A DNA stretch of 49,554 bases from Flavobacteriales bacterium. Lineage in GTDB: Bacteria > Bacteroidota > Bacteroidia > Flavobacteriales_F > PHOS-HE28. Below the pieces are notes generated by a model. It was not told the origin of the DNA. It saw only the letters and a program-made list of their open reading frames with translations, and did not search any database. This document shows, piece by piece, positions 25,641-34,997 of the stretch. Numbering within the stretch: the stretch's first letter is position 1; each line of letters starts with the position of its first letter. The stretch lies in assembly GCA_023382455.1 (NCBI GenBank), contig JAHDVX010000025.1, positions 1 to 49,554 of the forward strand, in the 5' to 3' direction. A program made the translations under genes and the position numbers.

Positions 25641-28379
25641 ATGCGCCCCTTGATCTTCCTCCTGGTCCTGTTGGCCTCGCTTTCCTCATCCGCCCAAGTG
25701 GTGATCAACGAGGTCAGCGCCTCCAACCAGAATACCATAACGGACAACTACGGAGAGAACGAGGATTGGGTGGAACTGTACAACACCACGGCGGCCCCGG
25801 TGGACCTCAGCGGCTGGTACCTGAGCAACAAGGTGAACAACCCGTTGAAATGGCCTTTCCCGGCCGGCGCCAGCATCCCCGCCAACGGCCACCTGGTGGT
25901 CTATTGCAGCAAGCGCAACACCGGTACTGGCGGCGTGTTCCATACCAACTTCAAACTGAACCAGTCGGACGATGACCATGTGGTGCTGTCCACCCCCGGC
26001 GGTACCCTGACGGATGATGTGGTGCTGGACCCGCCCACCAAGCTGGACCACAGCCGCGGCCGCACCACCGATGGGGCCTCCACATGGTCCTTGTTCCTGA
26101 CCCCCACCCCGAATGCGGCGAACACCGGGGCCTCACCCGAATATGCACCGAGGCCCTTCATCAGCCCGGCTGCGGGCTACTATGGCGGTGCCACCACGGT
26201 CACCCTCGGGGGCAACGACGCATCCAGCACCATCCGCTACACCTTGGACGGCAGCGAGCCCACCATGGCATCGCCCGCCTATACCGCCCCCCTCACCATC
26301 AACACCACCACCGTAGTGCGCGCGGGCTGCTTCAGCTCCACGGCCGGGGTGCCACCGAGCTTCCTGGAGACGAACACCTACTTCATCGGGCAAACGCACA
26401 CCACGGCCATCCTGAGCATTGCCGGCGATGAACTGGATGACCTGCTGAACGGGAACGGCGGCATCGAACCATACGGGTCGCTCGAATACTTCGGGGCCGA
26501 CGGCACGCTGCGCGACGAGGCCACGGGCGAATTCAACGAGCACGGCAACGATTCCTGGGCTTACGGGCAGCGCGGTTTCGATTACATCACCCGCGATCAG
26601 GCCGGCTACAACGACGGCATCCACTACCCCGTGTTCCACGGCAGTGAGCGGGACAAGTACCAGCGCCTGATCATCAAGGGCGCCGCCAATGACAATTACC
26701 CGTTCGAGACCGGCGGGGCCCACATCCGGGATGCTTACGTGCAGAGCCTCGCCCAAGCGGGCGGGTTGGAACTGGATGCACGCACCTATGAACCCTGCGT
26801 GCTGTACGTGAACGGCCAGTATTGGGGCGTTTATGAGATCCGGGAGAAGTGCGACGACCACGACTACACCAAGGAATACTACGACCAGGACGAGTACGAC
26901 CTGCAATACCTGAAGACCTGGGGAGGCACCTGGAGCGAATACGGCGGGCCCCAGGCGCAAACCGATTGGGACGCGTTGCGGGCCTATATCATGGGCAACA
27001 ACATGGGCGACCCCACGGCCTTCGCATACGTGGACGGCCAATTCAACTGGAGGAGCCTGGTGGACTACGCCGTGCTGAACAGCTACACCGTCTGCACCGA
27101 CTGGCTCAACTGGAACACGGCCTGGTGGCGGGGATCCAACCCGAACGGGGAGCACCGGAAATGGGGCTACGTGCTGTGGGACAATGATGCCGTTTTCGGC
27201 CACTACATCAACTATACCGGCGTGCCCGAGACCACACCCGATGCCGACCCCTGCAATGCCGAGGCCCTGCCCGACCCGGGCGGTCAAGGCCACATCCCCA
27301 TCCTCCAGAAACTGATGGATGAGAACCCCATGGTGCACGACTACTACGTGAACCGATACATCGACCTGGGCAACTCCGTCTTCAGCTGCCAATACATGAT
27401 TCCCTACTTGGACAGCCTGATCAACCTGATCACCCCGGAAATGCCTGCACAGATCGCCCGCTGGGGCGGCACCATGGCCGAATGGGAGGCCAATGTGCAG
27501 GCCATGCGGGACTTTATAACGGCCCGATGCACGGACATCCAAGGCGGACTGGTGGATTGCTATGACCTGGCCGGCCCCTACAACGTGGTCTTCCGGGTGG
27601 AACCGCCGCTCAGCGGCAACATCCAGGTGAACTCGCTCCTTCCAGCGGCCTACCCCTACACGGGCATCTACTACGACAGCATCGCCACCACCCTGCAAGC
27701 CCTGCCCGCAACAGGCTGGGTGTTCGACCATTGGGAAACCCTGCACAACACCCCCACCAGCACCACCGACTCCCTCACCACCATCATGTTCAGCAGCACC
27801 GACACGGTGGTGGCCCATTTCGCGCCGCCGATCAAATACCCCGTGGTGCTGCTCACCGACCCTCCTGGTACGGCCTCCATCCGGTACAATGCGGACCTCT
27901 ACACGGACTTCCCGGCCACGGTGCTGCGGATCCCGGAATCGGTGGATACCCTCACTGTAATACCGGAACGCTACTGGACGTTCAAACACTGGGAGTTCAA
28001 GTACAACACGCCCAACCAGAACGACACCACCCTGACCACGATACCGGTCACCATCTTCTTCCCGGACACCATCATCGCCCATCTGGAGCCCCAGGAATAC
28101 GTGTTCTACGGCGCCAATGCGTTCTCCCCGAACAACGATGGCATCAACGACACCTGGCGCCCCTTCAACAACGTGGTGGACCTGGAGCACTTTGAGCTGG
28201 AGGTGTACGACCGCTGGGGCGGCGTAGTGTTCACCAGCACCGACCCCTTCGCGGAATGGGACGGCAAGGCGCAGGGAGCCCGGGTGCCATTGGGCATCTA
28301 CCCGTACCGTGCAAAACTCCGGGAAGCCATAACCCAGGAAAGGCACGAGATCAGTGGCTTCGTGGCCGTGATCCCGTGA
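25641..28379 (+). CDS. CotH kinase family protein with lamin-tail domain, T9SS type B
   Basis: A 912-aa secreted protein; ATG 25641 begins the signal peptide MRPLIFLLVLLASLSSSAQ. In order: a lamin-tail domain (about 21-150, VVINEVSASN and DWVELYN), a chitobiase/hexosaminidase C-terminal-type beta domain (about 175-245, IRYTLDGSEPT), a CotH kinase domain (about 250-620) with YVNGQYWGVYEIREK and the metal-binding motif LWDNDAVFG, two repeats with VFDHWET and TFKHWEF, and a type B sorting domain (FSPNNDGIND near 828, then YDRWGGVVF). CotH of Bacillus is a protein kinase of the spore coat; here the domain would act outside the cell, perhaps phosphorylating surface proteins. Lamin-tail plus CotH fusions are seen in Bacteroidota. 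Confidence 0.9.
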   Translation: MRPLIFLLVLLASLSSSAQVVINEVSASNQNTITDNYGENEDWVELYNTTAAPVDLSGWYLSNKVNNPLKWPFPAGASIPANGHLVVYCSKRNTGTGGVFHTNFKLNQSDDDHVVLSTPGGTLTDDVVLDPPTKLDHSRGRTTDGASTWSLFLTPTPNAANTGASPEYAPRPFISPAAGYYGGATTVTLGGNDASSTIRYTLDGSEPTMASPAYTAPLTINTTTVVRAGCFSSTAGVPPSFLETNTYFIGQTHTTAILSIAGDELDDLLNGNGGIEPYGSLEYFGADGTLRDEATGEFNEHGNDSWAYGQRGFDYITRDQAGYNDGIHYPVFHGSERDKYQRLIIKGAANDNYPFETGGAHIRDAYVQSLAQAGGLELDARTYEPCVLYVNGQYWGVYEIREKCDDHDYTKEYYDQDEYDLQYLKTWGGTWSEYGGPQAQTDWDALRAYIMGNNMGDPTAFAYVDGQFNWRSLVDYAVLNSYTVCTDWLNWNTAWWRGSNPNGEHRKWGYVLWDNDAVFGHYINYTGVPETTPDADPCNAEALPDPGGQGHIPILQKLMDENPMVHDYYVNRYIDLGNSVFSCQYMIPYLDSLINLITPEMPAQIARWGGTMAEWEANVQAMRDFITARCTDIQGGLVDCYDLAGPYNVVFRVEPPLSGNIQVNSLLPAAYPYTGIYYDSIATTLQALPATGWVFDHWETLHNTPTSTTDSLTTIMFSSTDTVVAHFAPPIKYPVVLLTDPPGTASIRYNADLYTDFPATVLRIPESVDTLTVIPERYWTFKHWEFKYNTPNQNDTTLTTIPVTIFFPDTIIAHLEPQEYVFYGANAFSPNNDGINDTWRPFNNVVDLEHFELEVYDRWGGVVFTSTDPFAEWDGKAQGARVPLGIYPYRAKLREAITQERHEISGFVAVIP

Positions 28380-28412
28380 TTGGCCCATCGAGGTGCCGTA
28401 CCTTCAGCCCTG

Positions 28413-29120
28413 ATGCGGCCGCGGTCGGTTTCCCATAGCCCGAGGACGGGCAGTACGGGAGGGCCTGCTTCCGGCAAGGCCCGCACCCTCGGCTTCCTGC
28501 TGCCCTGCATCCTGCTGCTGGCAGCCTGCGGCGGCAACGCCAGCCAACAGCAGGTGAAGGACCGCTACGGGCGGATACGCGCAGTGGTGGACCGCATGGA
28601 TGGCATGAAGGATGGTGCGGTGCGTTTCTATGCGCCCGATGGCCGGATCACCACCACAGGCAGGTACACCCAGGACAGCCGCGACGGTGCGTGGGTCACC
28701 ACGGGGCCCGAAGGCGACACGCTTTCCATCGTGACCTTCCGCAAAGGGATCAAGCAAGGGTGGCAAGCCTACTGGGCCCCCGGCGGACAGTTGCTGCGCG
28801 TGGAGCAGTTCGAGGATGGCAAGCCGCACGGGCCGCTCTACCGGTTCTTCGCGGATGGGTCCCCGCGCCAGGTCACCTGGTATAAGCACGGCGTGCCCAA
28901 CGGCACGTACATGGAATGGTACAAGGTGGAGCCCACCTCCATTGCACTCACATGGGGCCAGTTCCGCAACGGGGAGCGCACGGGCAAGTGGTCGTGGTAC
29001 TACGGCAACGGACGCCTGAAACGCCAGGGAACCTACACCGCAGGCAAGCAGACGGGGCTATGGCGTTCCTGGACGGCCCAAGGCACCTTGGAGCACGCCG
29101 TGGACCATGGCTCCGAGTGA
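28413..29120 (+). CDS. Lipoprotein with MORN-type repeats
   Basis: A 235-aa protein. The N-region is unusually long and charged (MRPRSVSHSPRTGSTGG...) before the hydrophobic core and lipobox LLLAAC, which places the lipidated Cys at residue 39; no internal ATG gives a more normal leader. The mature part has about six repeats of the kind DGAVRFYAPDG, KQGWQAYWAPGG, PHGPLYRFFADG, RTGKWSWYYGNG and QTGLWRSW, the MORN-variant pattern annotated as YwqK-like. There is no evidence for a toxin partner, so a structural or binding role at the envelope is more likely than antitoxin function. TACCTTCA (28399-28406) ends 6 nt before the ATG and may be its -7 element. Confidence 0.75.
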   Translation: MRPRSVSHSPRTGSTGGPASGKARTLGFLLPCILLLAACGGNASQQQVKDRYGRIRAVVDRMDGMKDGAVRFYAPDGRITTTGRYTQDSRDGAWVTTGPEGDTLSIVTFRKGIKQGWQAYWAPGGQLLRVEQFEDGKPHGPLYRFFADGSPRQVTWYKHGVPNGTYMEWYKVEPTSIALTWGQFRNGERTGKWSWYYGNGRLKRQGTYTAGKQTGLWRSWTAQGTLEHAVDHGSE

Positions 29121-29125
29121 TCCCG

Positions 29126-30547
29126 TTACGGCAACACCTTGCCCGGGTTCATGATGCCCTGCGGGTCGAACACCTGCTTGATGCCGCGCATCAGCCTCAG
29201 CTGGGAATGCCCGAAGGCGATGTCCATGTAGGGGCGCTGGACCAGGCCGATGCCATGCTCACCGCTGAGCGTGCCGCCCAGCGCAACGGTGTACGTGAAG
29301 ATCTCCCGGATGGCCTTCGGCAACTCTTCCTTCCATGCACCATCGGCCATATCGCCCTTGATGATGTTCACGTGCAGGTTGCCGTCACCGGCATGGCCGT
29401 AACACACGCTCTTGAAGCCGTAGCGTGCACCCACCTCCTTCACCTTGGCCAACAGGGCGGGCAGATGATAGCGCGGCACCACGGTATCCTCCTCCTTGTA
29501 CACGCTGTTGCTCTTCACCGCCTCGCCCACGCGGCGGCGCATCATCCACAGCTTGTCCTTCTCCGTGCTGGACTCGGCGAAGAGCACCTCGCCGCAGTCG
29601 TACTGCTCCATCACGCCCAGGATGGTCTCGCAATCGCGCATCAATTCCTCGGCATGGTTGCCATCCACCTCGATCAGCAGGTGGGCCATGGTATCCTCGG
29701 CGATGTCGATGTTCACGCCCTCCACGTAACGGAGGGTCCAGTCGATGGCATCGCGCTCCATGAACTCCAAGGCGCTTGGCGTGATGCCCGCCCGGAACAC
29801 GGCGCTCACCGCTTCGCAGGCCTTCTGCGGATCGCGGAACGGCACCAGCATCAGGCGCGTTTTCTTGGGCAGCGGCACCAGCCGCAACACCGCCTTGGTG
29901 ATGATGCCCAACGTGCCCTCGCTGCCCACGATCAGCCGCGTGAGGTCGTAGCCGGTGGCGTTCTTCAGCGTATTGGCGCCGGTCCAGATCACTTCACCAT
30001 TGGGCAGCACCACTTCCAGATTGAGCACGAAATCGCGGGTCACCCCGTACTTCACCGCCCTAGGCCCGCCTGCATTCTCGGCCAGGTTGCCGCCGATGGT
30101 GCAACTGCCGCGGCTGCCGGGGTCGGGCGGGTAGTACAGGCCCTTTTCCGCAACGGCTTCCTGCAGCACTTGCGTGATCACCCCCGGCTCCACGGTCACT
30201 TGCAGGTTCTGTTCATCGATGGCCACGATGGCGTTCATCCGGACCAACGACAACCCCAGCCCACCGTTCACCGCCAGGGCACCACCGCTCAAGCCCGTTC
30301 GGGCACCCATGGGTGTAATAGGCACATGGTGCCCGGCGCAGAGCTTCACTACCGCCGCGACCTCCTCCGTGGTGCGCGGCAAGGCCACCAATTGGGGCGG
30401 AAAGCGCAGGTCCTCCGTTTCATCATGGCCGTAGCGGTCCATGTCCTCCTGTCCGGCCAACACCTGCTGCCCGGGCAGGATGGCCTCCAAGCGGTGCCGG
30501 AAGTCCTCCGGCAGGTCCCTGTTCGCATGCATGGATGGGGTGCTCAT
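29126..30547 (-). CDS. FAD-linked oxidase, GlcD / D-lactate dehydrogenase type
   Basis: A 473-aa cytosolic flavoprotein of the VAO/PCMH family. The FAD-binding half (about 40-220) shows PMGARTGLSGG, YPPDPGSRGSCTIGGN and IVGSEGTLGI; the C-terminal half (about 225-470) carries the HAGDGNLHVN and SGEHGIG motifs whose histidines take part in catalysis on 2-hydroxy acids. It would oxidise glycolate, D-lactate or a similar acid to the 2-oxo acid and feed electrons to the respiratory chain; the substrate cannot be fixed from sequence, and GlcE/GlcF partners are absent. Its GAACTTCG element on the minus strand (30553-30560) ends 5 nt before the ATG. It converges on the MORN lipoprotein with a 5-bp gap. 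Confidence 0.88.
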   Translation of the reverse strand: MSTPSMHANRDLPEDFRHRLEAILPGQQVLAGQEDMDRYGHDETEDLRFPPQLVALPRTTEEVAAVVKLCAGHHVPITPMGARTGLSGGALAVNGGLGLSLVRMNAIVAIDEQNLQVTVEPGVITQVLQEAVAEKGLYYPPDPGSRGSCTIGGNLAENAGGPRAVKYGVTRDFVLNLEVVLPNGEVIWTGANTLKNATGYDLTRLIVGSEGTLGIITKAVLRLVPLPKKTRLMLVPFRDPQKACEAVSAVFRAGITPSALEFMERDAIDWTLRYVEGVNIDIAEDTMAHLLIEVDGNHAEELMRDCETILGVMEQYDCGEVLFAESSTEKDKLWMMRRRVGEAVKSNSVYKEEDTVVPRYHLPALLAKVKEVGARYGFKSVCYGHAGDGNLHVNIIKGDMADGAWKEELPKAIREIFTYTVALGGTLSGEHGIGLVQRPYMDIAFGHSQLRLMRGIKQVFDPQGIMNPGKVLP

Positions 30548-30757
30548 GGTCGCGAAGTTCGGTCCCGCCCGTCACATGCATCCTGTTGCATCCACTACCC
30601 TGCCGAATCCGCCACTTTCCGCACGGCCTCTACGGTGAATGCCGTAAAATTCTAAAGCAGGGTCCGCCACGGGGCGCGAATTTGTCAACTCCATCCGGCC
30701 AATACTGGCATTTCTCGATGAAATGTTTAAAATTTACCACACCCCAACCCCATTCCC
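30548..30757. other. Intergenic region, A+T-rich near its 3' end
   Basis: No ORF. It holds the minus-strand promoter of the FAD-linked oxidase at its left end and an A+T-rich stretch at about 30715-30740 that presumably contains the promoter of the fibre-like gene; no clean TAnnTTTG box is visible there. Confidence 0.3.
30553..30560 (-). promoter_or_regulatory. -7-like element GAACTTCG for the FAD-linked oxidase
   Basis: It reads GAACTTCG on the minus strand, differing from TAnnTTCG in the first base, and ends 5 nt before the ATG at 30547. Confidence 0.35.
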
Positions 30758-32515
30758 ATGCGCCTCCGTACCCTCCTTTTGGTTGGTGGCTTCACGACGG
30801 CCACTTTGACCCAAGCCCAGAACATCGCCATCAACACCACGGGTGCGGCGCCCGCGGCAAGTGCGATGCTGGACATTACGAGCACCGACCGTGGCGTGCT
30901 GATCCCCAGGATGACCGCGGCCCAGCGCACGGCCATTGCCAGCCCGGCCACGGGCCTGCTGGTGTTCCAGACCGATGCCAGCACCCCTATTCCGGCCAAC
31001 CAGTTCTGGTACTATGACGGGACGCTGTGGACGCCCTTGTTCTCCAGCAGGATCGGATGGAGCATTTGGGGTAATGCCGGAACCACTGCCGGCACCAACT
31101 TCATCGGCACCACCGATGCCCAGGACTTCGTGGTGAAGACCGGGGGCAGTGCGGCGGCGAATGAGCGTATACGGGTGCTTTCCACAGGCCCGGTGATCCT
31201 GAACAGGGCCACTGGGGCAACGGGCGATGTGTTCAGCGTGTATGCCAACGGCACGGGCGGCCTGTCCAGCCCAGGGGATTATGCCATCAATGGCTATACG
31301 AATACCGGGGCCGGTCTGTACGGGGAAGCGGGCAATGCAGGCGGCCTCGCCGTGGTATCCGTGAATGCCGCCACCACCGGCACTTCAAATTCGCTGTGGA
31401 GCGAGGCCGCCTCCCCAAATGGGAGAGCCGTGGTCGGGATCTCCAATACCTCCAACGCAGTCATCCCGAATGGTACCAACGCGATCGGTGTCCAGGGCCA
31501 AGTGAATGGAACATTGGCCGCTACCGGCCAGTCCATAGGGGTGTTGGGGATCACAAACGCCACGATGACCACCGGCGATGCCATTGGCGTATGGGGGGAG
31601 ACCGGATCCAGCGCCGGAACCGGTATTGTGGGCCTGACCACGAACAGCACGGCCGCCGGCACCACCGATGGGGTGTACGGCGAAGCACGCGGGGGCCTCG
31701 GGAACGGCGTGTACGGCAACGCGACCTATACGGGCACCGGCAGCGTGCAACCCCAGGGCGTACTGGGCAGGGCCAATCATGCCAACGGGTTCGGGTTGGT
31801 GGCCCGGAACCAGAATACGGGCGGAACCGGATCCATCAGTGTGGGCAACAATGAGGCCGGGAATTACTTGGTGGCCGGAAGCGGCTCTGCCGCCACGGGC
31901 ACCGGCACCGGCGGCTTTTTCTACTACACCACGGCGGGGGCCGGGCAAGGAATAATAATACAAGACATTGTCGGTGCCCAGTGGAATGTAGGCTATTGGA
32001 CCGGTACGCAATATCGTAAGATCGTGGGAAACGGCACTGTGAATACGGTTGTTAATGATACGGAGGGGAACAGGGTGGTTTTAACATGCCCGGAAGCACC
32101 GGAAGCGCTCTTCCAGGACTATGGTACCGGCCAATTGGTGAACGGCACTGCCCGGGTCGACCTGGACCCCAACTTGGTGAAGAACATCCTCGTGGACAAG
32201 GAACATCCGCTGAAGGTGTTCATCCAACCGGAAGGGGACTGCAAGGGAACGTACGTCACCAACAAGAGCGCCACAGGCTTTGATGTCCATGAACTCGGAG
32301 GAGGCACCTCGGATATTCCCTTCTCCTGGTCCATCGTGGCCACCCGCGGGGACGAGACTATTACGAGTGATGAGGGCCAGGTGCGCCATGCAAGCTACCG
32401 GCAACGCTGGGGCGCCGCCCCCCCGATCATGGATCGGCGCAGCATGCTGGTCCCCCAGGAGGATGGCACCCCGCGGATGCCGGCCACACCGATCCAAGGT
32501 GCACGGGGCAAATAG
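30758..32515 (+). CDS. Tail-fibre-like secreted surface protein with GVxG repeats
   Basis: A 585-aa protein with signal peptide MRLRTLLLVGGFTTATLTQAQ. The N-terminal part (LDITSTDRGVLIPRMTAAQR near 38, then NQFWYYDGTLW near 82) is the standard opening of Bacteroidota tail-fibre-like surface proteins. Residues about 186-360 are Gly/Thr/Asn-rich with at least eight short GVxG units (SIGVLGI, AIGVWGE, DGVYGE, NGVYGN, QGVLGR), as in beta-helical or trimeric fibres. The C-terminal domain (about 445-545) has NGTARVDLDP, KVFIQPEGDCKGTYV and GGGTSDIPFSW, a module I have seen at the ends of fibre-like proteins. There is no T9SS domain. The 5' flank is noticeably A+T-richer than the neighbours, which could mean acquisition. 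Confidence 0.75.
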   Translation: MRLRTLLLVGGFTTATLTQAQNIAINTTGAAPAASAMLDITSTDRGVLIPRMTAAQRTAIASPATGLLVFQTDASTPIPANQFWYYDGTLWTPLFSSRIGWSIWGNAGTTAGTNFIGTTDAQDFVVKTGGSAAANERIRVLSTGPVILNRATGATGDVFSVYANGTGGLSSPGDYAINGYTNTGAGLYGEAGNAGGLAVVSVNAATTGTSNSLWSEAASPNGRAVVGISNTSNAVIPNGTNAIGVQGQVNGTLAATGQSIGVLGITNATMTTGDAIGVWGETGSSAGTGIVGLTTNSTAAGTTDGVYGEARGGLGNGVYGNATYTGTGSVQPQGVLGRANHANGFGLVARNQNTGGTGSISVGNNEAGNYLVAGSGSAATGTGTGGFFYYTTAGAGQGIIIQDIVGAQWNVGYWTGTQYRKIVGNGTVNTVVNDTEGNRVVLTCPEAPEALFQDYGTGQLVNGTARVDLDPNLVKNILVDKEHPLKVFIQPEGDCKGTYVTNKSATGFDVHELGGGTSDIPFSWSIVATRGDETITSDEGQVRHASYRQRWGAAPPIMDRRSMLVPQEDGTPRMPATPIQGARGK

Positions 32516-32620
32516 GCGGGACTTGCGGTTTCCTTTCGCTCATCGCGGGAAGGGCCTTCGCACGGCATAGGGTATCCGGCGAGACTCCTCCGAAGGTCTT
32601 TCGCCCAGCGCCATGGCGTG

Positions 32621-32628
32621 TACCTTGG
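32621..32628 (+). promoter_or_regulatory. -7-like element TACCTTGG for the DPP-IV gene
   Basis: TAnnTT core with GG end, 17 nt before the ATG at 32646. Confidence 0.35.
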
Positions 32629-32645
32629 CGGCCCACAACCATTCC

Positions 32646-34847
32646 ATGAAGAAGTTCCTCCTCCTTGTCCTGGCGTTCAGTGCCGACGCTGCTTCGGCGG
32701 TGGCCCAGAAACCCCTCACCAACGAGCTCATCTGGTACAGCAACACCTTCAGCGGTGACTGGTTCAGCGGCCTGCGCAGCATGAACGATGGCGAGCACTA
32801 CACCGCCATGGAGCAGGCCGGGGGCGGCCTCGAAGTGGGCATCTACGCATACCGCACAGGTGAACGGACAGGCACCGTGCTGGACGCCGCAAGCCTGGTG
32901 CCGTCCGGGGCCTCGGGGCCGATCGACATGGAGGACTACACCTTCAGCGGCGACGAGCGCAAAGTGATGGTGCAGACCGCCACCGAGCCCTTGTACCGCT
33001 ACAGTTCCTTCGCCAGGAATTACGTGTACGACCGGGACCGGAAAGCGCTGCTTCCGTTGGCGGACACCGCCCGGAGCAAGCAGCGGCTGGCCACCTTCAG
33101 CCCGGACGGCTCACATGCCGCCTTTGTACGCGACAACAACCTCTTCATCGTGGACCTCGTCTCCATGAAGGAAACCGCCATCACCACGGACGGTGCCTGG
33201 AACAAGGTGATCAACGGCGCACCGGACTGGGTGTACGAGGAGGAATTCCAGTTCAGCCAGGCCTACCACTGGAGCCCCGACGGCAAGAAGCTCCTCTACC
33301 TGCGCAGTGATGAGAGCGCCGTGCGGGAATTCGACATGACGCTCTACCACCAATCGCTCTACCCCGGCGAATACCGGTTCAAGTACCCAAAGGCCGGCGA
33401 GGCCAACAGCCTGGTGAGCCTGCACGTGTACGACCTGGCCAAGGGCAGCACCGCCGCCATTCCCTTGGGCACCGCGGAAACGGACATCTACCTGCCGCGC
33501 TTCGGCTTCACGGGCAACAACACGGTGTGGTTCATGCGCCTGAACCGCCTGCAAAATGAAAAACTGCTCTACACCCTGGACCTTTCAAAACCCGCCACGG
33601 ACGCGAACCTGAAGCTGATCTACAAAGAGACCAGCCCCACCTACATCGAAGTGACCGATGACCTGCACTTCCTCAAGGACGGCAGCTTCATCCTTACCAA
33701 CGAGCAGGACGGGTGGAACCACATCGTTTGGAACAGTGCGGACGGCAAGGTGCAGCGGGTGCTCACCTCCGGCAACTACGATGTGCTGGCCGTTTCCGGC
33801 GTGGATGAACCGGGCAAGCGCGTGCTCTTCACGGCCAGTAAGCTGGCACCCACCGGGCAGGAGGTGTGGAGCGTGGGCCTGAACGGCAAGGGGCTGCACC
33901 AGTTGAGCCCGGCCGGCGGCACCAATGATGCCGACTTCAGCACAGGCTTCAAATACTTCATCAACACGCGCAGCACCGCCAATGAACCTTCCGTGACCAC
34001 GCTGCACGACGGGAAAGGGAAACTCCTGAAGACGTTGAAGGATAACGCCAAGCTGAGGGCCACCCTGAAGGAATATGACCTGCAGCCGAAGGAATTCATC
34101 ACGGTGGCCGCGGACTCGGGCCTGATGCTAAACGCCTGGATGATCAAGCCGCCCGGTTTCGATGCCACGAAGAAGTACCCCGTGTTCATGACCCAGTACA
34201 GCGGCCCGAACAGCAACAGCGTGGTGGACCGCTGGGGCGGCCGCGACTTCCTCTGGCACCAGTTGCTGGCGCAAAAAGGCTACATCGTGGTGTGCGTGGA
34301 CGGCCGCGGCACGGGCCACCGGGGCCGCGATTTCCGCCACATCACCTACGGCCAACTGGGCAAATACGAGACCATGGACCAGATGTCTGCGGCCAAGTGG
34401 TTGGGCAAACAGCCGTACGTGGATGCATCGCGCATCGGCATCCAAGGCTGGAGCTATGGCGGGTACATGAGCAGCCTGTGCATCACCAAGGGGGCCGACG
34501 TGTTCAAGGCCGCCATCGCCGTGGCCCCGGTGACCAACTGGCGGTACTACGACAGCATCTACACCGAACGGTACATGGGCCTGCCGAAGGACAATGCCGC
34601 GGGCTATGACGACAACAGCCCGATCAACCACGTGGACAAGCTCAAGGGCAACTACCTGCTGGTGCATGGCCTGGCCGACGACAACGTACACTTCCAGAAC
34701 AGCGCGGAAATGATCAGCGAACTGGTGAAGGCCGACAAACAGTTCGAGCTGATGGTCTACCCGGACAAGAACCATGGCATCTACGGCGGCACCACACGCC
34801 TGCAGCTCTTCACCCTCATGACCGACTTCCTGCTGGAGAAGCTTTGA
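32646..34847 (+). CDS. Dipeptidyl peptidase IV, S9 family
   Basis: A 733-aa secreted enzyme. ATG 32646 starts a signal peptide (MKKFLLLVLAFSADAASAVAQ); the eleven codons upstream of it were discarded. Residues about 40-480 form the eight-bladed propeller, including the DPP-IV Glu motif DWVYEEEF (E198-E200) that grips the free N-terminus of the substrate. The catalytic domain has Ser603 in GWSYGGYM, Asp678 in HGLADDNVHF and His710 in KNHGIYGG. DPP-IV removes X-Pro and X-Ala dipeptides, which are good substrates for POT transporters, and three POT genes follow directly downstream. It is probably periplasmic and active on peptides that have entered the cell envelope. Confidence 0.95.
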   Translation: MKKFLLLVLAFSADAASAVAQKPLTNELIWYSNTFSGDWFSGLRSMNDGEHYTAMEQAGGGLEVGIYAYRTGERTGTVLDAASLVPSGASGPIDMEDYTFSGDERKVMVQTATEPLYRYSSFARNYVYDRDRKALLPLADTARSKQRLATFSPDGSHAAFVRDNNLFIVDLVSMKETAITTDGAWNKVINGAPDWVYEEEFQFSQAYHWSPDGKKLLYLRSDESAVREFDMTLYHQSLYPGEYRFKYPKAGEANSLVSLHVYDLAKGSTAAIPLGTAETDIYLPRFGFTGNNTVWFMRLNRLQNEKLLYTLDLSKPATDANLKLIYKETSPTYIEVTDDLHFLKDGSFILTNEQDGWNHIVWNSADGKVQRVLTSGNYDVLAVSGVDEPGKRVLFTASKLAPTGQEVWSVGLNGKGLHQLSPAGGTNDADFSTGFKYFINTRSTANEPSVTTLHDGKGKLLKTLKDNAKLRATLKEYDLQPKEFITVAADSGLMLNAWMIKPPGFDATKKYPVFMTQYSGPNSNSVVDRWGGRDFLWHQLLAQKGYIVVCVDGRGTGHRGRDFRHITYGQLGKYETMDQMSAAKWLGKQPYVDASRIGIQGWSYGGYMSSLCITKGADVFKAAIAVAPVTNWRYYDSIYTERYMGLPKDNAAGYDDNSPINHVDKLKGNYLLVHGLADDNVHFQNSAEMISELVKADKQFELMVYPDKNHGIYGGTTRLQLFTLMTDFLLEKL

Positions 34848-34852
34848 GTGGG

Positions 34853-34923
34853 GGACTGTCCTATGCGGACTGTCTTATATCCCATGCAGCTCAGGCATAG
34901 GACATAAAACATAGGACAGTCCG
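34853..34923. repeat. Intergenic element with nested tandem inverted repeats
   Basis: Outer arms GGACTGTCCTATG (34853-34865) and CATAGGACAGTCC (34910-34922) are perfect reverse complements. Each arm is partly duplicated: GGACTGTC recurs at 34867-34874 and CATAGGACA at 34896-34904, so two alternative stems can form. It fills most of the gap between the DPP-IV gene and the first POT gene. It is not followed by a T tract, so it is not a typical terminator; no other copy is visible in this window. Confidence 0.6.
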
Positions 34924-34997
34924 AATCAGACAACCCGCCTCACCGACAAACCCACTTTCTCCTACCTTGCCGCGCCTTCCATTCAACCTCCACCTCC

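Noticed and set aside
26133-28388. A 751-codon minus-strand open frame antisense to the CotH gene
   Set aside because: Long antisense frames are expected at this GC content. The translation is rich in His, Gly, Val and Arg with no domain, while the plus strand carries a well-defined multi-domain protein.
28413-29120. YwqK-type antitoxin function for the MORN lipoprotein
   Set aside because: There is a lipoprotein signal and no adjacent toxin; the name reflects repeat similarity only.
28916-30655. A 579-codon plus-strand frame over the FAD-linked oxidase
   Set aside because: It is antisense to a clear GlcD-type gene and starts inside the MORN lipoprotein gene.
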